A stretch of DNA of 64,000 bases, from assembly GCA_037501455.1 (NCBI GenBank), contig CM074862.1:78642501-78706500 (forward strand). The letters are read 5' to 3'. Made by a program: the position numbers and the translations under genes. Shown in pieces: positions 42,037-55,637 of this stretch (its first letter is position 1; every line of letters starts with the position of its first letter). This DNA is from Lantana camara (Eukaryota > Streptophyta > Magnoliopsida > Lamiales > Verbenaceae). The notes beneath the pieces are model-generated. The model was given only the letters and a program-made list of their open reading frames with translations, was not told where the DNA came from and searched no databases.

Positions 42037-44886
42037 AATCTACCACAAGCTCTTCTTTCAAGCGCGAAAGATGTAAGGAATGCACCGGGGATTATATACA
42101 AGTGTCCGAGATTCATGGCTTTCCCTAATTGGGTTATGGTTCGAGTGATAGGATTTGGAATGGAAGGCTCGATTAGTACGGAAAGTTTACAAGCTCTATT
42201 GGAGTTGGTGGATACTTGATGAGATAGTGGTGGGGCGTGTGATGTTTACCACTTATAAGATCAACACATACACCCACACTACAAAAGTTAGTCAACCGGA
42301 TTGATCCATAGGATTATCTAATTCCGGAACGGAGCGAAGAGAACCTTGAAGGTGTTAGATTCGGGGTTCAAATCAACGAAGAGGCGAAGACCTTCAACAG
42401 AATTCAAAGAAAAATAGGTTCGTTGGGTGATAAGCAACAAAGATCATTAAAGAAGATTTAAAATACAATAGGGCCAATGGATGGTAAACAGCATGAATCG
42501 TCAAGGAAGAGCTTTCAAATAAATCAAGCTATTAGAAGATAAGTTCGGGGTAGAAGGAAAGAAGAGGTGAATTGGGATACTTCGGATTTTGGACAAGGTA
42601 GAAGTTGAATTGGGAAAGAATTAAAGAAAAATCGATCAACGCGGTGATTTCAAATCCATGAGAGGTAACAATGCTAAAAGTTCTACCTTCAGTCGGATTG
42701 GAGAAAACAGGGATATACAACTATGGAGGATGAGTTCATTTAACCCTTTGAACTCGTAAAGAATAAACCAAGGGGACTTCGATCAAAGTGATAACCATGG
42801 TGAAGATTCCGACAACAATTAGAGATCAATTCTTTGGAAGAAGTCAAGATACCAATTCCATGGGTGTAGAAGAATTTGGGTTCAAGAAATCGCAATCTCA
42901 GACCGTGGAGACACACAAGTTGATGCAAGAAAATTTATGGAAATTCAGAAGACCGTGGGTAAACAAAGAATGATCAATAAATTCGAGACAAGCCCGTAAT
43001 TCGAGAAACAAAGACAAGTTGCCAAGCTAAAGCTTACCATTACAGTGACAGGTGTATTACATTCATGGCACGTGCATCATACATCGAGTTAAATTATTTA
43101 AACTTCCCTTATCTATATGTGCATCTTTAATTGATATAATTGCTCAAATGTATTGTATCTTTAATTGCTCGAAATTGCACTACGTGCATTGGCATCTTAA
43201 CCTGGCATGCATTGTCTAGTGTTTCCTTGATAGAAAGTTTTCTCCACTTCACCCATCAAGTATTATTTCAACCGAGCCATGTTCGAATCAAGATTAGAAG
43301 AATTTTGGGGATGCAAAGGTTGGAAAAAGAAAAGAGGGAATACCGATGTTCGGGAGACGTAGAGCTGAAGGTTTGGAATGAAAGAAGTGGGTTGCTATCT
43401 GATAAGGGCTTTCACTTGGGTTAATAGGATGGGCCTTGGACTGGTTTCACAAATGACTGTACTAATTAATGGGTTTGATAACCCAAACCATGAAGGGCCC
43501 AGGAGGTTATTGCATAAATGGGTCGGAAAGTCCGACATAAAGGGAGCTAGGGCAGCAGTTTAAGAAGAAACAGATGGAAACACGTGTACAGCTGGGATTT
43601 AGCCACTGTTCACTATATATATCAGCTGAAATCTTGGGCAAAAGGTAACTAAAAAACACTTTTCTATTTTGGGTTCCTCGCTTGATAATTCTTCCTTGGA
43701 ATCTGACTTAACTCAGTGGAGGGTCTACGCCGAGGTATTCTCAGCTAGTCCTCTAATGAAGTGTTTTCATATTTGTTGTGTAGCTTGAGGATCGCATACC
43801 ACTGCTAAAGGAGTTATAAGTGGTATAAGAAAGGTACGATCTTGTCGTATCACTATCCCTACCAAATCACTTCAAAGTGAATGTGAGCAAGATCACCGAA
43901 CACGTGGAACAGCGAGGACCATTTATACCAAGGAAGCTAAGTTGAAGAAGTTGAGAATCTTCAATTCAAGAAGCAATGTAACAAGTTCAACGGTTGGAGA
44001 TAGGAATTCTTCAGGGGGAGAGCTCGATCGGGAAATGACTTAAATTCAAGGTTATGCTCGAACGAGTCACTTCTAGTAGGAACAATGGAAATGCAAGAGT
44101 CAACAAGTAACAAGACTCTACAAGAGTGGCAAGGGATGAATTGCAAGATTTTAGCACCCGATGAACTTCAAGACCGAGGTGGGTAAAACTTCGAGGATAA
44201 TATCGGAAGAGATAAGTGCTTCAAGAGGTGAAGATGTGTATTCAAGAAGTGTTTAGGGAATTGAAACAACATAAACAAGATTGGTTACCATCTCGTCAGT
44301 GTTTTCCATGATGAACCGGGGACGGTTGAAGACTATAATTCGAACTCTCTAAGGATTAGCTCGAGCATCCAAGGTGGTCGAATACAACTTGTTGTTAAGA
44401 ATGAGAGGTTTGGGTTATGGTCAAGTGCACACTCAAGAGTGGAACTTTGAACCTTGGTGTTTAGTAAGGATATGAGAATCCATCGTAGAAGGAAGACTGA
44501 GTGGTCATTGAAGTATTTGACACATCGGGGATTTCAATGCATGACACTATGGGTAGAGGAATCTCCAACAACGAATCAAGTGTTGAATCGGAACACTGCA
44601 ATGGAAGATTCCCAAACAACGGTGAACGGTACATCAAGCATTCATGGCATATGCATACGTGCATCTTTAATTCAAACAATTACATCAAATTGTGTGTCTC
44701 CACGGTCTGAATTGAACAACATGATTATCTAAAGATTAATAGAGATTGATCGATAAATTAAAAGAGTTTAATTTATAATATAAGAGAGTAATTAATTAAT
44801 AATGGTATTAATTAATTTGTGCTTAATTGTTAATTAAACTATTGAAAATAGATGTTAAAGAGTTAACATTAATTTAAGAAAGTGTA
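42037..44886. other. Degraded retroelement internal sequence
   Basis: This continues the old Del-like element past the solo LTR. The sequence is purine-rich with many AAGATTC/TTCAAGAA words. Short frames up to about 94 codons occur but I recognise no gag, RT or integrase motif. It may be a non-coding derivative or a mosaic of relics. Confidence 0.4.
43600..43850 (+). repeat. Relic of a Tat/Athila-type LTR promoter-leader region
   Basis: CACTATATATATCAGCTG near 43611 (TATA) is followed by CTGACTTAACTCAGTGGAGG near 43700. The latter resembles the conserved plant motif TGACTTGAGCGTCGGAG, which is intact in the Tat LTRs here. Neither end of the LTR can be found. Confidence 0.35.
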
Positions 44887-45227
44887 TTTAAATTAGGGAT
44901 AAATACAGACACCCCCCCATCCTTTAGGGGGTTGTGCGCTTTGTCCCCTATACTTCAAATCGGTACATGTTCCCCCTTCACCTTTGCAAAACGTAATACT
45001 TTACTCCTCTAACACTATTCCGGCGGAATATTCCGTTCAAAATTAACTTTGACCGTCGATCTCTCCTCTGTCACGGCAACTCAAGAGTCAAAACCATTAT
45101 CATCGTGTTTCTCTCTACATGACGAACAAAACCCATACCCCATTCGACTCTATTGGCCATCGGAAGCGTCAGAATTCACCTGCAAAGCTTCGTCGATCAT
45201 GCACCATCTTTGACCGACGATTTCTCC

Positions 45228-45667
45228 TGTAGCGCCTCCCCAACACTACAACCCCGCACCGCAATACTCCCTGAGTGGAGGTTAGACCCAACACCCAGGA
45301 AATACTACGGCGAACGGTCAGGATAATATGAATGGAGTATGTGACACAGTGCAGCGGAAGATAAAGAGATTCAACTTTACCAATGAACGGGGAGGATAAC
45401 GTACAATGAGCAAGGATTATCATTATTGATCAAAGTAGTTTGCAGAAGAGTACAACAGGTTGACATGCAAGGACAAAGTATGAGATGGTTTGTTTCTGCA
45501 GAGAGTAGGCTCAAGACAGTGTACTCTTAGGATCGGGTCCATCCTGCGGTTATAGTGCTTCAAGATACCTCTAGTTGTCGTTCATTGATTCCTGAAATCA
45601 TGCATTTTAAAATAGGCGAGAGGGTTAGTCAAAGTGACTAAGTGAAGGGGGTATGAGGGTTTATAGA

Positions 45668-45704
<37 letters not shown>

Positions 45705-48368
45705 GATCAAGAAGATCTTGATCTATAATATTAACAATAGGATATGGCAAATAGGAAACGGTTCATAATAATTGTAAAACAGGGATAGGGGTAGTTTGGA
45801 ATATTTGTAGAAATATGAACCATTTGTAACAAGAACATTATTGCCCGCAAGCTAGGCCTTTCCACCCATAACTCCTTGAATAATTGGTAAAATAGTATCG
45901 GGCTGATCAGGCTCCGATACTTCAATAAAATCAAGAATATTAACTCCACTACTCCTTGATGTCAATAGGGAATCAAACCCTAGAGACCACGAACTAGATT
46001 CGGGAGGCAGCTATCTCTCCCTCATCCCTTGGCGTGGAGTAACTAACCTCCAGTTAAACCACTACCAAGAGGTGGTGGCAGTCCGCAGCACCAACAATAC
46101 CCTCGGCCCGATACCTTCCGGGTAATTGCTCGCTACGGATACAGTCGGGGCCCATAACAGGAATCGAGAACAATATTTTGCTTGCATAACCCGGAATCAA
46201 TGTTTTGATAAAATGGACTTGAAATATATAATGTCTTAGTAAAACGTTGATTCCGGCATGAAAGTATTTTTCCCTTAAGAGGGACATTGTAGTACAATAA
46301 TATGTATATAGGGCAGTAAATCAATATGATGGGTAGGCTTGGAAATAGTTTTTATATAGATACATATGTATAGCATGATTCCAGTTGAAAACATTTTAAC
46401 CCTCACCTATACCGGTAGTCAGACATTGTAACGTGGATTCCAGTGGGCCTGAAAGTATTAACTACTATAGACTTAGAACTAGGTTCCTTATATTAATCAA
46501 ATAAGCACATAAAACACATAATGTTCATGCATAAAAGGATTACATCAAGTAAACACATAAACTATATCATGTTAGAGAATTCCCGATAAACTCTAATTTT
46601 AACCGTTTAAGGGAAATTAAGTAATTAATCAAGTTTCATGAATTCTTTAACCACTTGAATATTTATTAATCACATTATAATCCTTATTATAACATTAGAA
46701 ATGGAATTTAGAATTTAATTTGACAATGTAGGTTATATTTCGAAAATAATCCATAATTTACTGATTTTTGAAAAATTCGGATAAAATCTTTATTTAAAAA
46801 TTCCAAAACTCATTTTATAATTATTTTAATAATATTTTCGAAATTATCAGCTTATGGGTTGACCAAAAAGTCAAAGTTACTATTGAAAACATTTACTATT
46901 CAATTTCTTATGAATTAAACACTTTATAACACAAAATCGAACACACATACTCACACACTATCACAAGTGTACTTAAAATTATTCAAGAACAACATGAACA
47001 TGTTCTTGAGCCTATTTGAATATTCAAAGAAGGTATGTAACACACTTGATCATATTCATATTTATAACATAGAATTTGAAGCATAATATAGCAAAATATA
47101 TTAATTCTCTATGAAAAATAATTCTAAATAAATTATTCTTGACATGAATTTAATCAAACAAGATCATAATTATTTAAACACATATTCATATCATATCATA
47201 TCATAACGCATGCATTTAATTAAATAAAATGCATATATGTTATCACATTTTTCCTAAACTAGCATAAATAGCACATATTTCTTAAAATAAATTCCTAAAG
47301 CATAATTTAATTAATCCTAGACATGCTACTATTATTATTATACTAAGAACATAATATAAAGCATGAATTAATAGAAGAAAAACATACCTTAGAGAGAGAG
47401 AGAGAAGGTTGTGGCGTGAGGAATGGAGAGAAAAGAATGATTTGTGTGTGTTGATTTGTGAGGTATAAATGAGGCTTAAGGGGGTATTTATAGGTAGTCA
47501 TGAGGGGTCTCTAAGCAATAAATGAAAGTTTATGGAAGATGTGGTTGCTTATGATTTCAACAAATGCTTGGTAATAAATTAGGAGATGTGGTTAAATTAC
47601 ATTATGAACAAATGCTTGGTAATTAACTAGGTAATGTGGAGAAATTATGCTCATGTAATTAATCCTTCTAGAAGACCATGTGGTCATGGATGATGTCATC
47701 TTGAATAAAAATAAATGTAAAATAATATAAAATTTATTCAAGAGTCGAGAGGTAAAAGATTGAAGTAGTGAAAGAATGGGTGAAAAATGAGCTTTGTTTT
47801 GATTATAAATGTGAAATATTTAGAGCTTTCGTTTATAAATTATAAATATTAAAGATGATGAAAATCACAGGAAAATTATATAAACGAAGCTATGATAGAG
47901 TTTAAAGTTGGAAAAAATCACTATAATGTAGAGAAAAATTCAAGGATCGTTTCAAGTATAATTTCGACTATTGAATAAAAGCTAATTTGTTCAAAATAAA
48001 ATGATGATTTTTAGAAAGGAAAATATTTATAAAATATGCTATGGTGAGATCGAGTTTTTGGCAAATGCATGAAAATTCATAAAATAATTTAAGGGTCGTT
48101 TTGGTTATAATTTTGAATATCAAAAAGTAGATGAGTAGGGATTTATTGATGATCGAATCATAAGCTAGGGTTTTTGCCGGTTTTTGATACTACGGGAGTT
48201 AGGATGGGAATTATGGTTCACGGAGAGTATCACGATCCTCAAAATAATGTGAGGATTCTTTTGGTTAAAATATTGGGTAATGAAAGTATTTCGGAAAATG
48301 TAGGAATATTTTTGAGCTATAGGAGTATTTTCGTAATTTCCAACTTGCCCCTGTTTCGGGCTGTTACA
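45228..48368 (-). repeat. 3' LTR of the LARD-like element
   Basis: On the minus strand it starts TGTAACAGCCCGAAACAGG. Contents include a (TA)n run near 45670-45692, a TTGACC/AGTCAA pair at 46858-46880, and a GA-run near 47391-47405. Short frames inside it recur exactly in the other LTR and are not genes. Confidence 0.95.
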
Positions 48369-48370
48369 AT

Positions 48371-48382
48371 CCTTCCCCCTTA
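48371..48382 (-). other. polypurine tract of the LARD-like element
   Basis: Minus strand TAAGGGGGAAGG lies two bases before the 3' LTR start. A typical plant Del/Tekay polypurine tract. Confidence 0.75.
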
Positions 48383-49138
48383 AAAAGAATCTGTCCTCAG
48401 ATTCTCCTCATGTTTCATAATAACTTTAAGTAATATTGATATCCTCCATTTATGATAAGACAGGTTTCCAAAGGAGGACTTACTTTAAACACATAAGGTA
48501 ATTGTTCAAGTAAAAAAAATTTGAACGCGCACATAAATGATGCAATGAATGCATGGCGCCAGGATTAGTAACTGGCGTGTTTAGAATGCATACCTTTAAC
48601 AACTTTGGGGATGACAATTTTTAACTGCAACCACCCTTATAGAGATAATATAATGCATGGTAGTTGAGAATGATGTGCAGATGGTCACAAAATTAAAATT
48701 TCCAAGTAATAGCAATTAACAGACACAACATCCTTAGCGAACATAAAGCATATATAAAGGCACAGGAAATTAATAAGTTAGTTTTCGGTCCTACTGGTAT
48801 CTTGAAGCAATTCTAACAACTTAAGATTTGAACGAATTAGAAAGTATAAGGGAAGTGCTTCCATGCGTTAGGAATACTAGTATGATGAAGGAGAGGTACA
48901 TCTTGTAACCGAATCTACCAAGAATTTGATAATTGAAGGATTTGATAGAACTCGGGATTTTGGTATGGATAAAGACTGTATGCTTGACTTGATCAAGGAA
49001 GGGTTTAGTACTACAATTGTAACAAATCACATGCTGGTCGGCCGCCCCAACAGTGATTGATCACAATTTAAGCACTAAAGACACGAGAGTACATATGAGA
49101 CTTTATGAATGATGAACCCCAGATTTCCGCAACCTGGG

Positions 49139-49150
49139 GCTCTGATACCA
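49139..49150 (-). other. primer-binding site of the LARD-like element
   Basis: Minus strand TGGTATCAGAGC, 7 bases after the 5' LTR end, of the initiator-Met tRNA type. It is followed by CCCAGGTTG, as in the element at 1278. Confidence 0.85.
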
Positions 49151-49157
49151 CTTTAAT

Positions 49158-52100
49158 TGTAGCGCCTCCCCAACACTACAACCCCGCACCGCAATACTCC
49201 CTGAGTGGAGGTTAGACCCAACACCCAGGAAATACTACGGCGAACGGTCAGGATAATATGAATGGAGTATGTGACACAGTGCAGCGGAAGATAAAGAGAT
49301 TCAACTTTACCAATGAACGGGGAGGATAACGTACAATGAGCAAGGATTATCATTATTGATCAAAGTAGTTTGCAGAAGAGTACAACAGGTTGACATGCAA
49401 GGACAAAGTATGAGATGGTTTGTTTCTGCAGAGAGTAGGCTCAAGACAGTGTACTCTTAGGATCGGGTCCATCCTGCGGTTATAGTGCTTCAAGATACCT
49501 CTAGTTGTCGTTCATTGATTCCTGAAATCATGCATTTTAAAATAGGCGAGAGGGTTAGTCAAAGTGACTAAGTGAAGGGGGTATGAGGGTTTATAGATAT
49601 ATGTATATATATATATATATTTATATTTATATGATCAAGAAGATCTTGATCTATAATATTAACAATAGGATATGGCAAATAGGAAACGGTTCATAATAAT
49701 TGTAAAACAGGGATAGGGGTAGTTTGGAATATTTGTAGAAATATGAACCATTTGTAACAAGAACATTATTGCCCGCAAGCTAGGCCTTTCCACCCATAAC
49801 TCCTTGAATAATTGGTAAAATAGTATCGGGCTGATCAGGCTCCGATACTTCAATAAAATCAAGAATATTAACTCCACTACTCCTTGATGTCAATAGGGAA
49901 TCAAACCCTAGAGACCACGAACTAGATTCGGGAGGCAGCTATCTCTCCCTCATCCCTTGGCGTGGAGTAACTAACCTCCAGTTAAACCACTACCAAGAGG
50001 TGGTGGCAGTCCGCAGCACCAACAATACCCTCGGCCCGATACCTTCCGGGTAATTGCTCGCTACGGATACAGTCGGGGCCCATAACAGGAATCGAGAACA
50101 ATATTTTGCTTGCATAACCCGGAATCAATGTTTTGATAAAATGGACTTGAAATATATAATGTCTTAGTAAAACGTTGATTCCGGCATGAAAGTATTTTTC
50201 CCTTAAGAGGGACATTGTAGTACAATAATATGTATATAGGGCAGTAAATCAATATGATGGGTAGGCTTGGAAATAGTTTTTATATAGATACATATGTATA
50301 GCATGATTCCAGTTGAAAACATTTTAACCCTCACCTATACCGGTAGTCAGACATTGTAACGTGGATTCCAGTGGGCCTGAAAGTATTAACTACTATAGAC
50401 TTAGAACTAGGTTCCTTATATTAATCAAATAAGCACATAAAACACATAATGTTCATGCATAAAAGGATTACATCAAGTAAACACATAAACTATATCATGT
50501 TAGAGAATTCCCGATAAACTCTAATTTTAACCGTTTAAGGGAAATTAAGTAATTAATCAAGTTTCATGAATTCTTTAACCACTTGAATATTTATTAATCA
50601 CATTATAATCCTTATTATAACATTAGAAATGGAATTTAGAATTTAATTTGACAATGTAGGTTATATTTCGAAAATAATCCATAATTTACTGATTTTTGAA
50701 AAATTCGGATAAAATCTTTATTTAAAAATTCCAAAACTCATTTTATAATTATTTTAATAATATTTTCGAAATTATCAGCTTATGGGTTGACCAAAAAGTC
50801 AAAGTTACTATTGAAAACATTTACTATTCAATTTCTTATGAATTAAACACTTTATAACACAAAATCGAACACACATACTCACACACTATCACAAGTGTAC
50901 TTAAAATTATTCAAGAACAACATGAACATGTTCTTGAGCCTATTTGAATATTCAAAGAAGGTATGTAACACACTTGATCATATTCATATTTATAACATAG
51001 AATTTGAAGCATAATATAGCAAAATATATTAATTCTCTATGAAAAATAATTCTAAATAAATTATTCTTGACATGAATTTAATCAAACAAGATCATAATTA
51101 TTTAAACACATATTCATATCATATCATATCATAACGCATGCATTTAATTAAATAAAATGCATATATGTTATCACATTTTTCCTAAACTAGCATAAATAGC
51201 ACATATTTCTTAAAATAAATTCCTAAAGCATAATTTAATTAATCCTAGACATGCTACTATTATTATTATACTAAGAACATAATATAAAGCATGAATTAAT
51301 AGAAGAAAAACATACCTTAGAGAGAGAGAGAGAAGGTTGTGGCGTGAGGAATGGAGAGAAAAGAATGATTTGTGTGTGTTGATTTGTGAGGTATAAATGA
51401 GGCTTAAGGGGGTATTTATAGGTAGTCATGAGGGGTCTCTAAGCAATAAATGAAAGTTTATGGAAGATGTGGTTGCTTATGATTTCAACAAATGCTTGGT
51501 AATAAATTAGGAGATGTGGTTAAATTACATTATGAACAAATGCTTGGTAATTAACTAGGTAATGTGGAGAAATTATGCTCATGTAATTAATCCTTCTAGA
51601 AGACCATGTGGTCATGGATGATGTCATCTTGAATAAAAATAAATGTAAAATAATATAAAATTTATTCAAGAGTCGAGAGGTAAAAGATTGAAGTAGTGAA
51701 AGAATGGGTGAAAAATGAGCTTTGTTTTGATTATAAATGTGAAATATTTAGAGCTTTCGTTTATAAATTATAAATATTAAAGATGATGAAAATCACAGGA
51801 AAATTATATAAACGAAGCTATGATAGAGTTTAAAGTTGGAAAAAATCACTATAATGTAGAGAAAAATTCAAGGATCGTTTCAAGTATAATTTCGACTATT
51901 GAATAAAAGCTAATTTGTTCAAAATAAAATGATGATTTTTAGAAAGGAAAATATTTATAAAATATGCTATGGTGAGATCGAGTTTTTGGCAAATGCATGA
52001 AAATTCATAAAATAATTTAAGGGTCGTTTTGGTTATAATTTTGAATATCAAAAAGTAGATGAGTAGGGATTTATTGATGATCGAATCATAAGCTAGGGTT

Positions 52101-52296
52101 TTTGCCGGTTTTTGATACTACGGGAGTTAGGATGGGAATTATGGTTCACGGAGAGTATCACGATCCTCAAAATAATGTGAGGATTCTTTTGGTTAAAATA
52201 TTGGGTAATGAAAGTATTTCGGAAAATGTAGGAATATTTTTGAGCTATAGGAGTATTTTCGTAATTTCCAACTTGCCCCTGTTTCGGGGTGTTACA
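49158..52296 (-). repeat. 5' LTR of the LARD-like element
   Basis: Nearly identical partner of 45228-48368. As the 5' LTR (minus-strand sense) it should hold the active promoter. It is followed on the plus strand by the target duplication TCTCC. Confidence 0.95.
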
Positions 52297-52611
52297 TCTC
52301 CTTTGTTGGTTGTCAGATTTTGATTTTGAAACAATCATTGTGTTCTTTACATCAAGACCTTAGATTTGATGTATAATATCAACACATTTGACATCTGATT
52401 TGTATGAATTTGCCATTAGAAATTATGCCAAAATTTTTTCACAAAGTCCGGTGGAATATTTTTGGAATATTCCCCCGGAAAGGGGTTAAGTGAACATCTT
52501 TCAAAGGTGAGGGGGTTAAATGTATCGATTTGAAGTATAGGGGGCAAAGCGCACAACCCCCTTGGGGGGGGAGGGGGGGGGGGGGGTATCTGTATCTATC
52601 CCTTTAAATTA

Positions 52612-53295
52612 ATTGGGCTTAAAATTTAATTATGAGTATTAATTTTTAAGTCAACGATGTTCGACTTATGATTTATTAATTAATGTAATTAAATAAAATC
52701 CACTAATTGAAAGAGATATTGGGTTTTTAATTTACTTAGTAATAATTGAATTAAAACCCACCATAATGACTAGCACATAGGTTTTCTAAACTAGGCTAGT
52801 TATTTAAGCAATTTGTGACATGATTGTTTTCTAACCTAGGCTTAGTTATTTAAGCAATTTATGAGAAGAAATCAGAATCATCGCCTTTTCAGTTGCTTTC
52901 TCACCAAGTTTTCTCTCTTCTCTCACTTTCTCTCAATCTCGTATTGAGAATACTATTGGATAATTAATATCCAATTAGTGTTCTAGTGTGTGATTATCCA
53001 ATTAATGCTTTAGTGTGCTAATTGAATATTTGTTCAATTAGGGGTCGTAAATTACTTTAGAGGAATTCCGTGTGGAGTTCTTGGAAGCAGATTGGAAAGA
53101 ACTAGACTGGATAGGTTTTGAAAAACATTCTTATCATCGCCCTCAAATGGAAGCGAGAGAGGTATTAAAATCTTACTTCTCTTGTTTAAATTGTAAACCT
53201 AGAATCAAAGGCTGATCTATTATGAAATTCCGATAATATTATTTTAATAATCCCAAAAATTTTAATTTGCTCTGTGTTGGGGCTGACGAATTTCA
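52612..53295 (+). repeat. Old LTR, 3' part, host of the Mutator-like element
   Basis: The stretch ends AATTTCA at 53295, 4 bases before a primer-binding site. It contains a CT-rich leader (TTCTCTCTTCTCTCACTTTC near 52911). The part left of the Mutator-like element (about 44710-44886) is AT-rich and reads as its continuation. The left end is not defined. Confidence 0.5.
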
Positions 53296-53299
53296 ATAT

Positions 53300-53312
53300 T
53301 GGTATTAGAGCC
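53300..53312 (+). other. primer-binding site relic
   Basis: TGGTATTAGAGCC, one base off the initiator-Met tRNA type, right after the LTR end. It marks the internal region that follows. Confidence 0.6.
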
Positions 53313-55637
53313 ATACTTTGATTGATTTACGATATTTAATTCCTTGTATTAATTTGATTGATATGTTGATGTGTATCATACTTGTTTTAATTTGAGTTTC
53401 GTTTGGGTAAAAATTAAAAATTTAAAATTTGAAGAAAGGTTCTTATTTTAAAATTTGTATGAAAATTATGAGATATTGTGAAAATTAAAAAACCCTTTTT
53501 CATGATTTCATAAAATTATAGTTTTTATTTGTATTTTATTTTAAAATTAGTTTAAAATAAGATAAAACACACACACACAAAAAAAATTAAAAATTAGGAC
53601 TACACAGTGCATTACGATGCAATCTACCGTCACGCTTTATACGTGAAGGATGGCTGCTGCTGCTTTAGCCTTTAGGGTAGCATTGGTGGAGCCCAATTCT
53701 GATTGGGCTGGTGCGACATATTGGGCCGCGGTGACCCAAGTTCAGGACCTCAATTTTGTGAAAGGAGATTTGTTCATCTTAATTGTTGGCAAACGGTTGG
53801 TAAATTTTGCTTTTACTTTATAAAGCCACAGTTTTATTTTAAAACTAACTTTCTTTTTTCATGATTAATTTTGTAAAATCATTTTACTTAAAAATTAATC
53901 ACTTTTGCCCAAATTAGAATTGTTAAAATATAAGTATGATTGATTAGATAGAGCTCTAATAGAGAACAAATTGGATCCGAGAATTCAATTTAATTAAATT
54001 GAAGAATTAATTTAATTGATGAATTAAAAGATAATCATTGGTCAATAAATAATTTTAAAAATTATTTAAGATTTTAAATTGCATAATAACTATTTATTTG
54101 GTAAATTTATTTTATGCTATGCATTGAATGTATGGATGGATTGATCATGGGCATTACTTATGCTATTGAATGGTTTTATTTAATTTATACATTTTGATAT
54201 TGGTTTTAAACGAGAGCCTGCGAGCTTCTTATTTAATTGTGGTAAGCATTGTTTTTCTTTTTCTCCCCTTAAAATGTAATCCCCTTTTATTTTGTAAAGA
54301 CAGTAGTTTTAGGGTGAGATCTCTAATTAGTAATTAGATTAGGGATGGAGAAACAAGACCGAGCAAGCAATGGAATAAGAAGCCCATCAAGGTCCCAAAA
54401 GTGTTTTGGTGAAGTTATTTTGATGTAATAAAATAGAATTCTATTTGAATAACTACTTCAAGAGGTAGAGATTTCCAGATTGAAAAATATCATACAGATT
54501 AATGACGTAATTCATTAATTTTTAGATTTGAAATTCTATTAATATCTAGTTTGAGCAAACTAGGTAGTTTTGTGCAAAATGCATGCCTAATAATTTAACG
54601 GGCACTTACCGCCCCTCGCGGCGCTCTCCCTACTAGTTCTAAATTAGAATAGAGGAGATAAAGCAAAAAGGTCAAGTCACTAAGTTAGGCAATAAAAAAT
54701 TTCTCTTCCGAGGATATTAATTCCTCATTCTGAAAAATAATTAGTAACATGATTAAATAAAAAATTAAAACAGATTGGGATTATATTGAAAATGCAAAGT
54801 GACCATAATTATAGGACAAAAACTATAATTAAACCATTATTTACGAGACTAAATAAAAAAAGAAAAAGGTCGGTACTAAAATTGCAAAATGACCGTACTT
54901 ACCGAACAACAAATGGAATTAAGTCGAGTAAAAATTAGATTTTTCTATGCCCTCCTAGGATAGTTTTGGACTGGTCATCTAAATTATTAGTGATACGGAT
55001 CAGTCAAGAAATACAATTTGAGTATCCATTACTTTATTTTATGTCCAAGCGTGTTCGACATTTATCTTAATTATTTCGGAACCAATTTAGACCTATTATC
55101 TCTTTCTTTTTTTTTTCCCCTAAACAATCTCTTTTCTTGCTACACCACTACCGAAAGATAAACATAAATTTTAGTGACATATACACTCTCAAATCACAGA
55201 AATAGGGAAAATTCTAACCCAGACCTGGTTTGGTCGGACCCAACCAATTATACACTTGCCATTTTATTGGTCACTCTCCCCAAACTTTCCACCAACCACA
55301 AGACAAGTGTAAAACGGAACCCTAACAGCGTCTAGGGACCTCAATTGAAACAGTATTCATAGGGACTAATCCATAATTTCCAGAAATGAAGGGATTAATT
55401 TGTAATTATGCCAAATTTCAAGGGACCTTGGTGTAATTTGCCCATAGAATAAAATTTGTGGGATAAGTATACACAAAAAGTCAACGGTTGCAAAATTTTA
55501 ATATCAAATATTTTACTTAACTCAAATTTCGTATCATTTTTAACAGAGGACATTGTATTTTTGTATACCAAATCACTCTAATTCAAAATTTTGATACAAA
55601 AAATTTTTCCGTGAAAAAACTAACTCATAACTCTAAG
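53313..55637. other. Degraded retroelement and intergenic sequence
   Basis: No coding frame of note. The stretch around 54460-54560 (GAGATTTCCAGATTG...TTAATGACGTAATTCA) resembles part of the solo LTR at 40561-40640, so it includes another old relic of that LTR superfamily. A sequence near 55280-55445 with ACACTTGCC, GGGACC and GTGTAATTTGCCC looks like a MITE-like end. Confidence 0.4.

Larger units (their letters stand above)
48369..49157 (-). other. Internal region of the LARD-like element, no coding capacity
   Basis: 789 bases between the LTRs. The 3' end reads ACAGATTCTTTTTAAGGGGG (minus strand), like autonomous Del/Tekay elements, and the 5' end keeps the primer-binding site. Between them I see no open frame of note (the longest is about 69 codons at 48821-49030, without a domain). 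This leaves packaging and priming signals only. Confidence 0.7.
45228..52296 (-). mobile_element. Very young long-LTR, coding-less retrotransposon (LARD-like)
   Basis: A complete 7,069-bp element with a perfect duplication TCTCC (45223-45227 and 52297-52301). The LTRs are 45228-48368 (3,141 bp) and 49158-52296 (3,139 bp). The only differences I noticed are a C/G change (48361 versus 52289) and one extra TA in the left (TA)n run. The internal region is only 789 bp and has a primer-binding site and a polypurine tract but no gag or pol. LTRs make up 89% of the length. It must use proteins of an autonomous Del/Tekay-like relative. The ends are TGTAAC and GCTACA on the minus strand. Confidence 0.95.
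44896..52602. mobile_element. Mutator-like TIR element, split by the young LTR element
   Basis: Without the inserted retrotransposon the element is about 0.63 kb (44896-45227 plus 52302-52602). The ends are GGGATAAATACAGACACCCC and, reverse-complemented, GGGATAGATACAGATACCCC, with long inner matches (GGGGGTTGTGCGCTTTG, CCCCTATACTTCAAATCG). A perfect 9-bp duplication TTTAAATTA flanks it (44887-44895 and 52603-52611), the length made by Mutator transposase. No coding region. A G-run at 52564-52586 interrupts the right TIR. Confidence 0.8.

Noticed and set aside
45731..45949. Minus-strand frames in the LARD-like LTR, repeated at 49659-49877
   Set aside because: Both lie in LTR sequence with no domain. 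Their identity follows from the LTRs being near identical.
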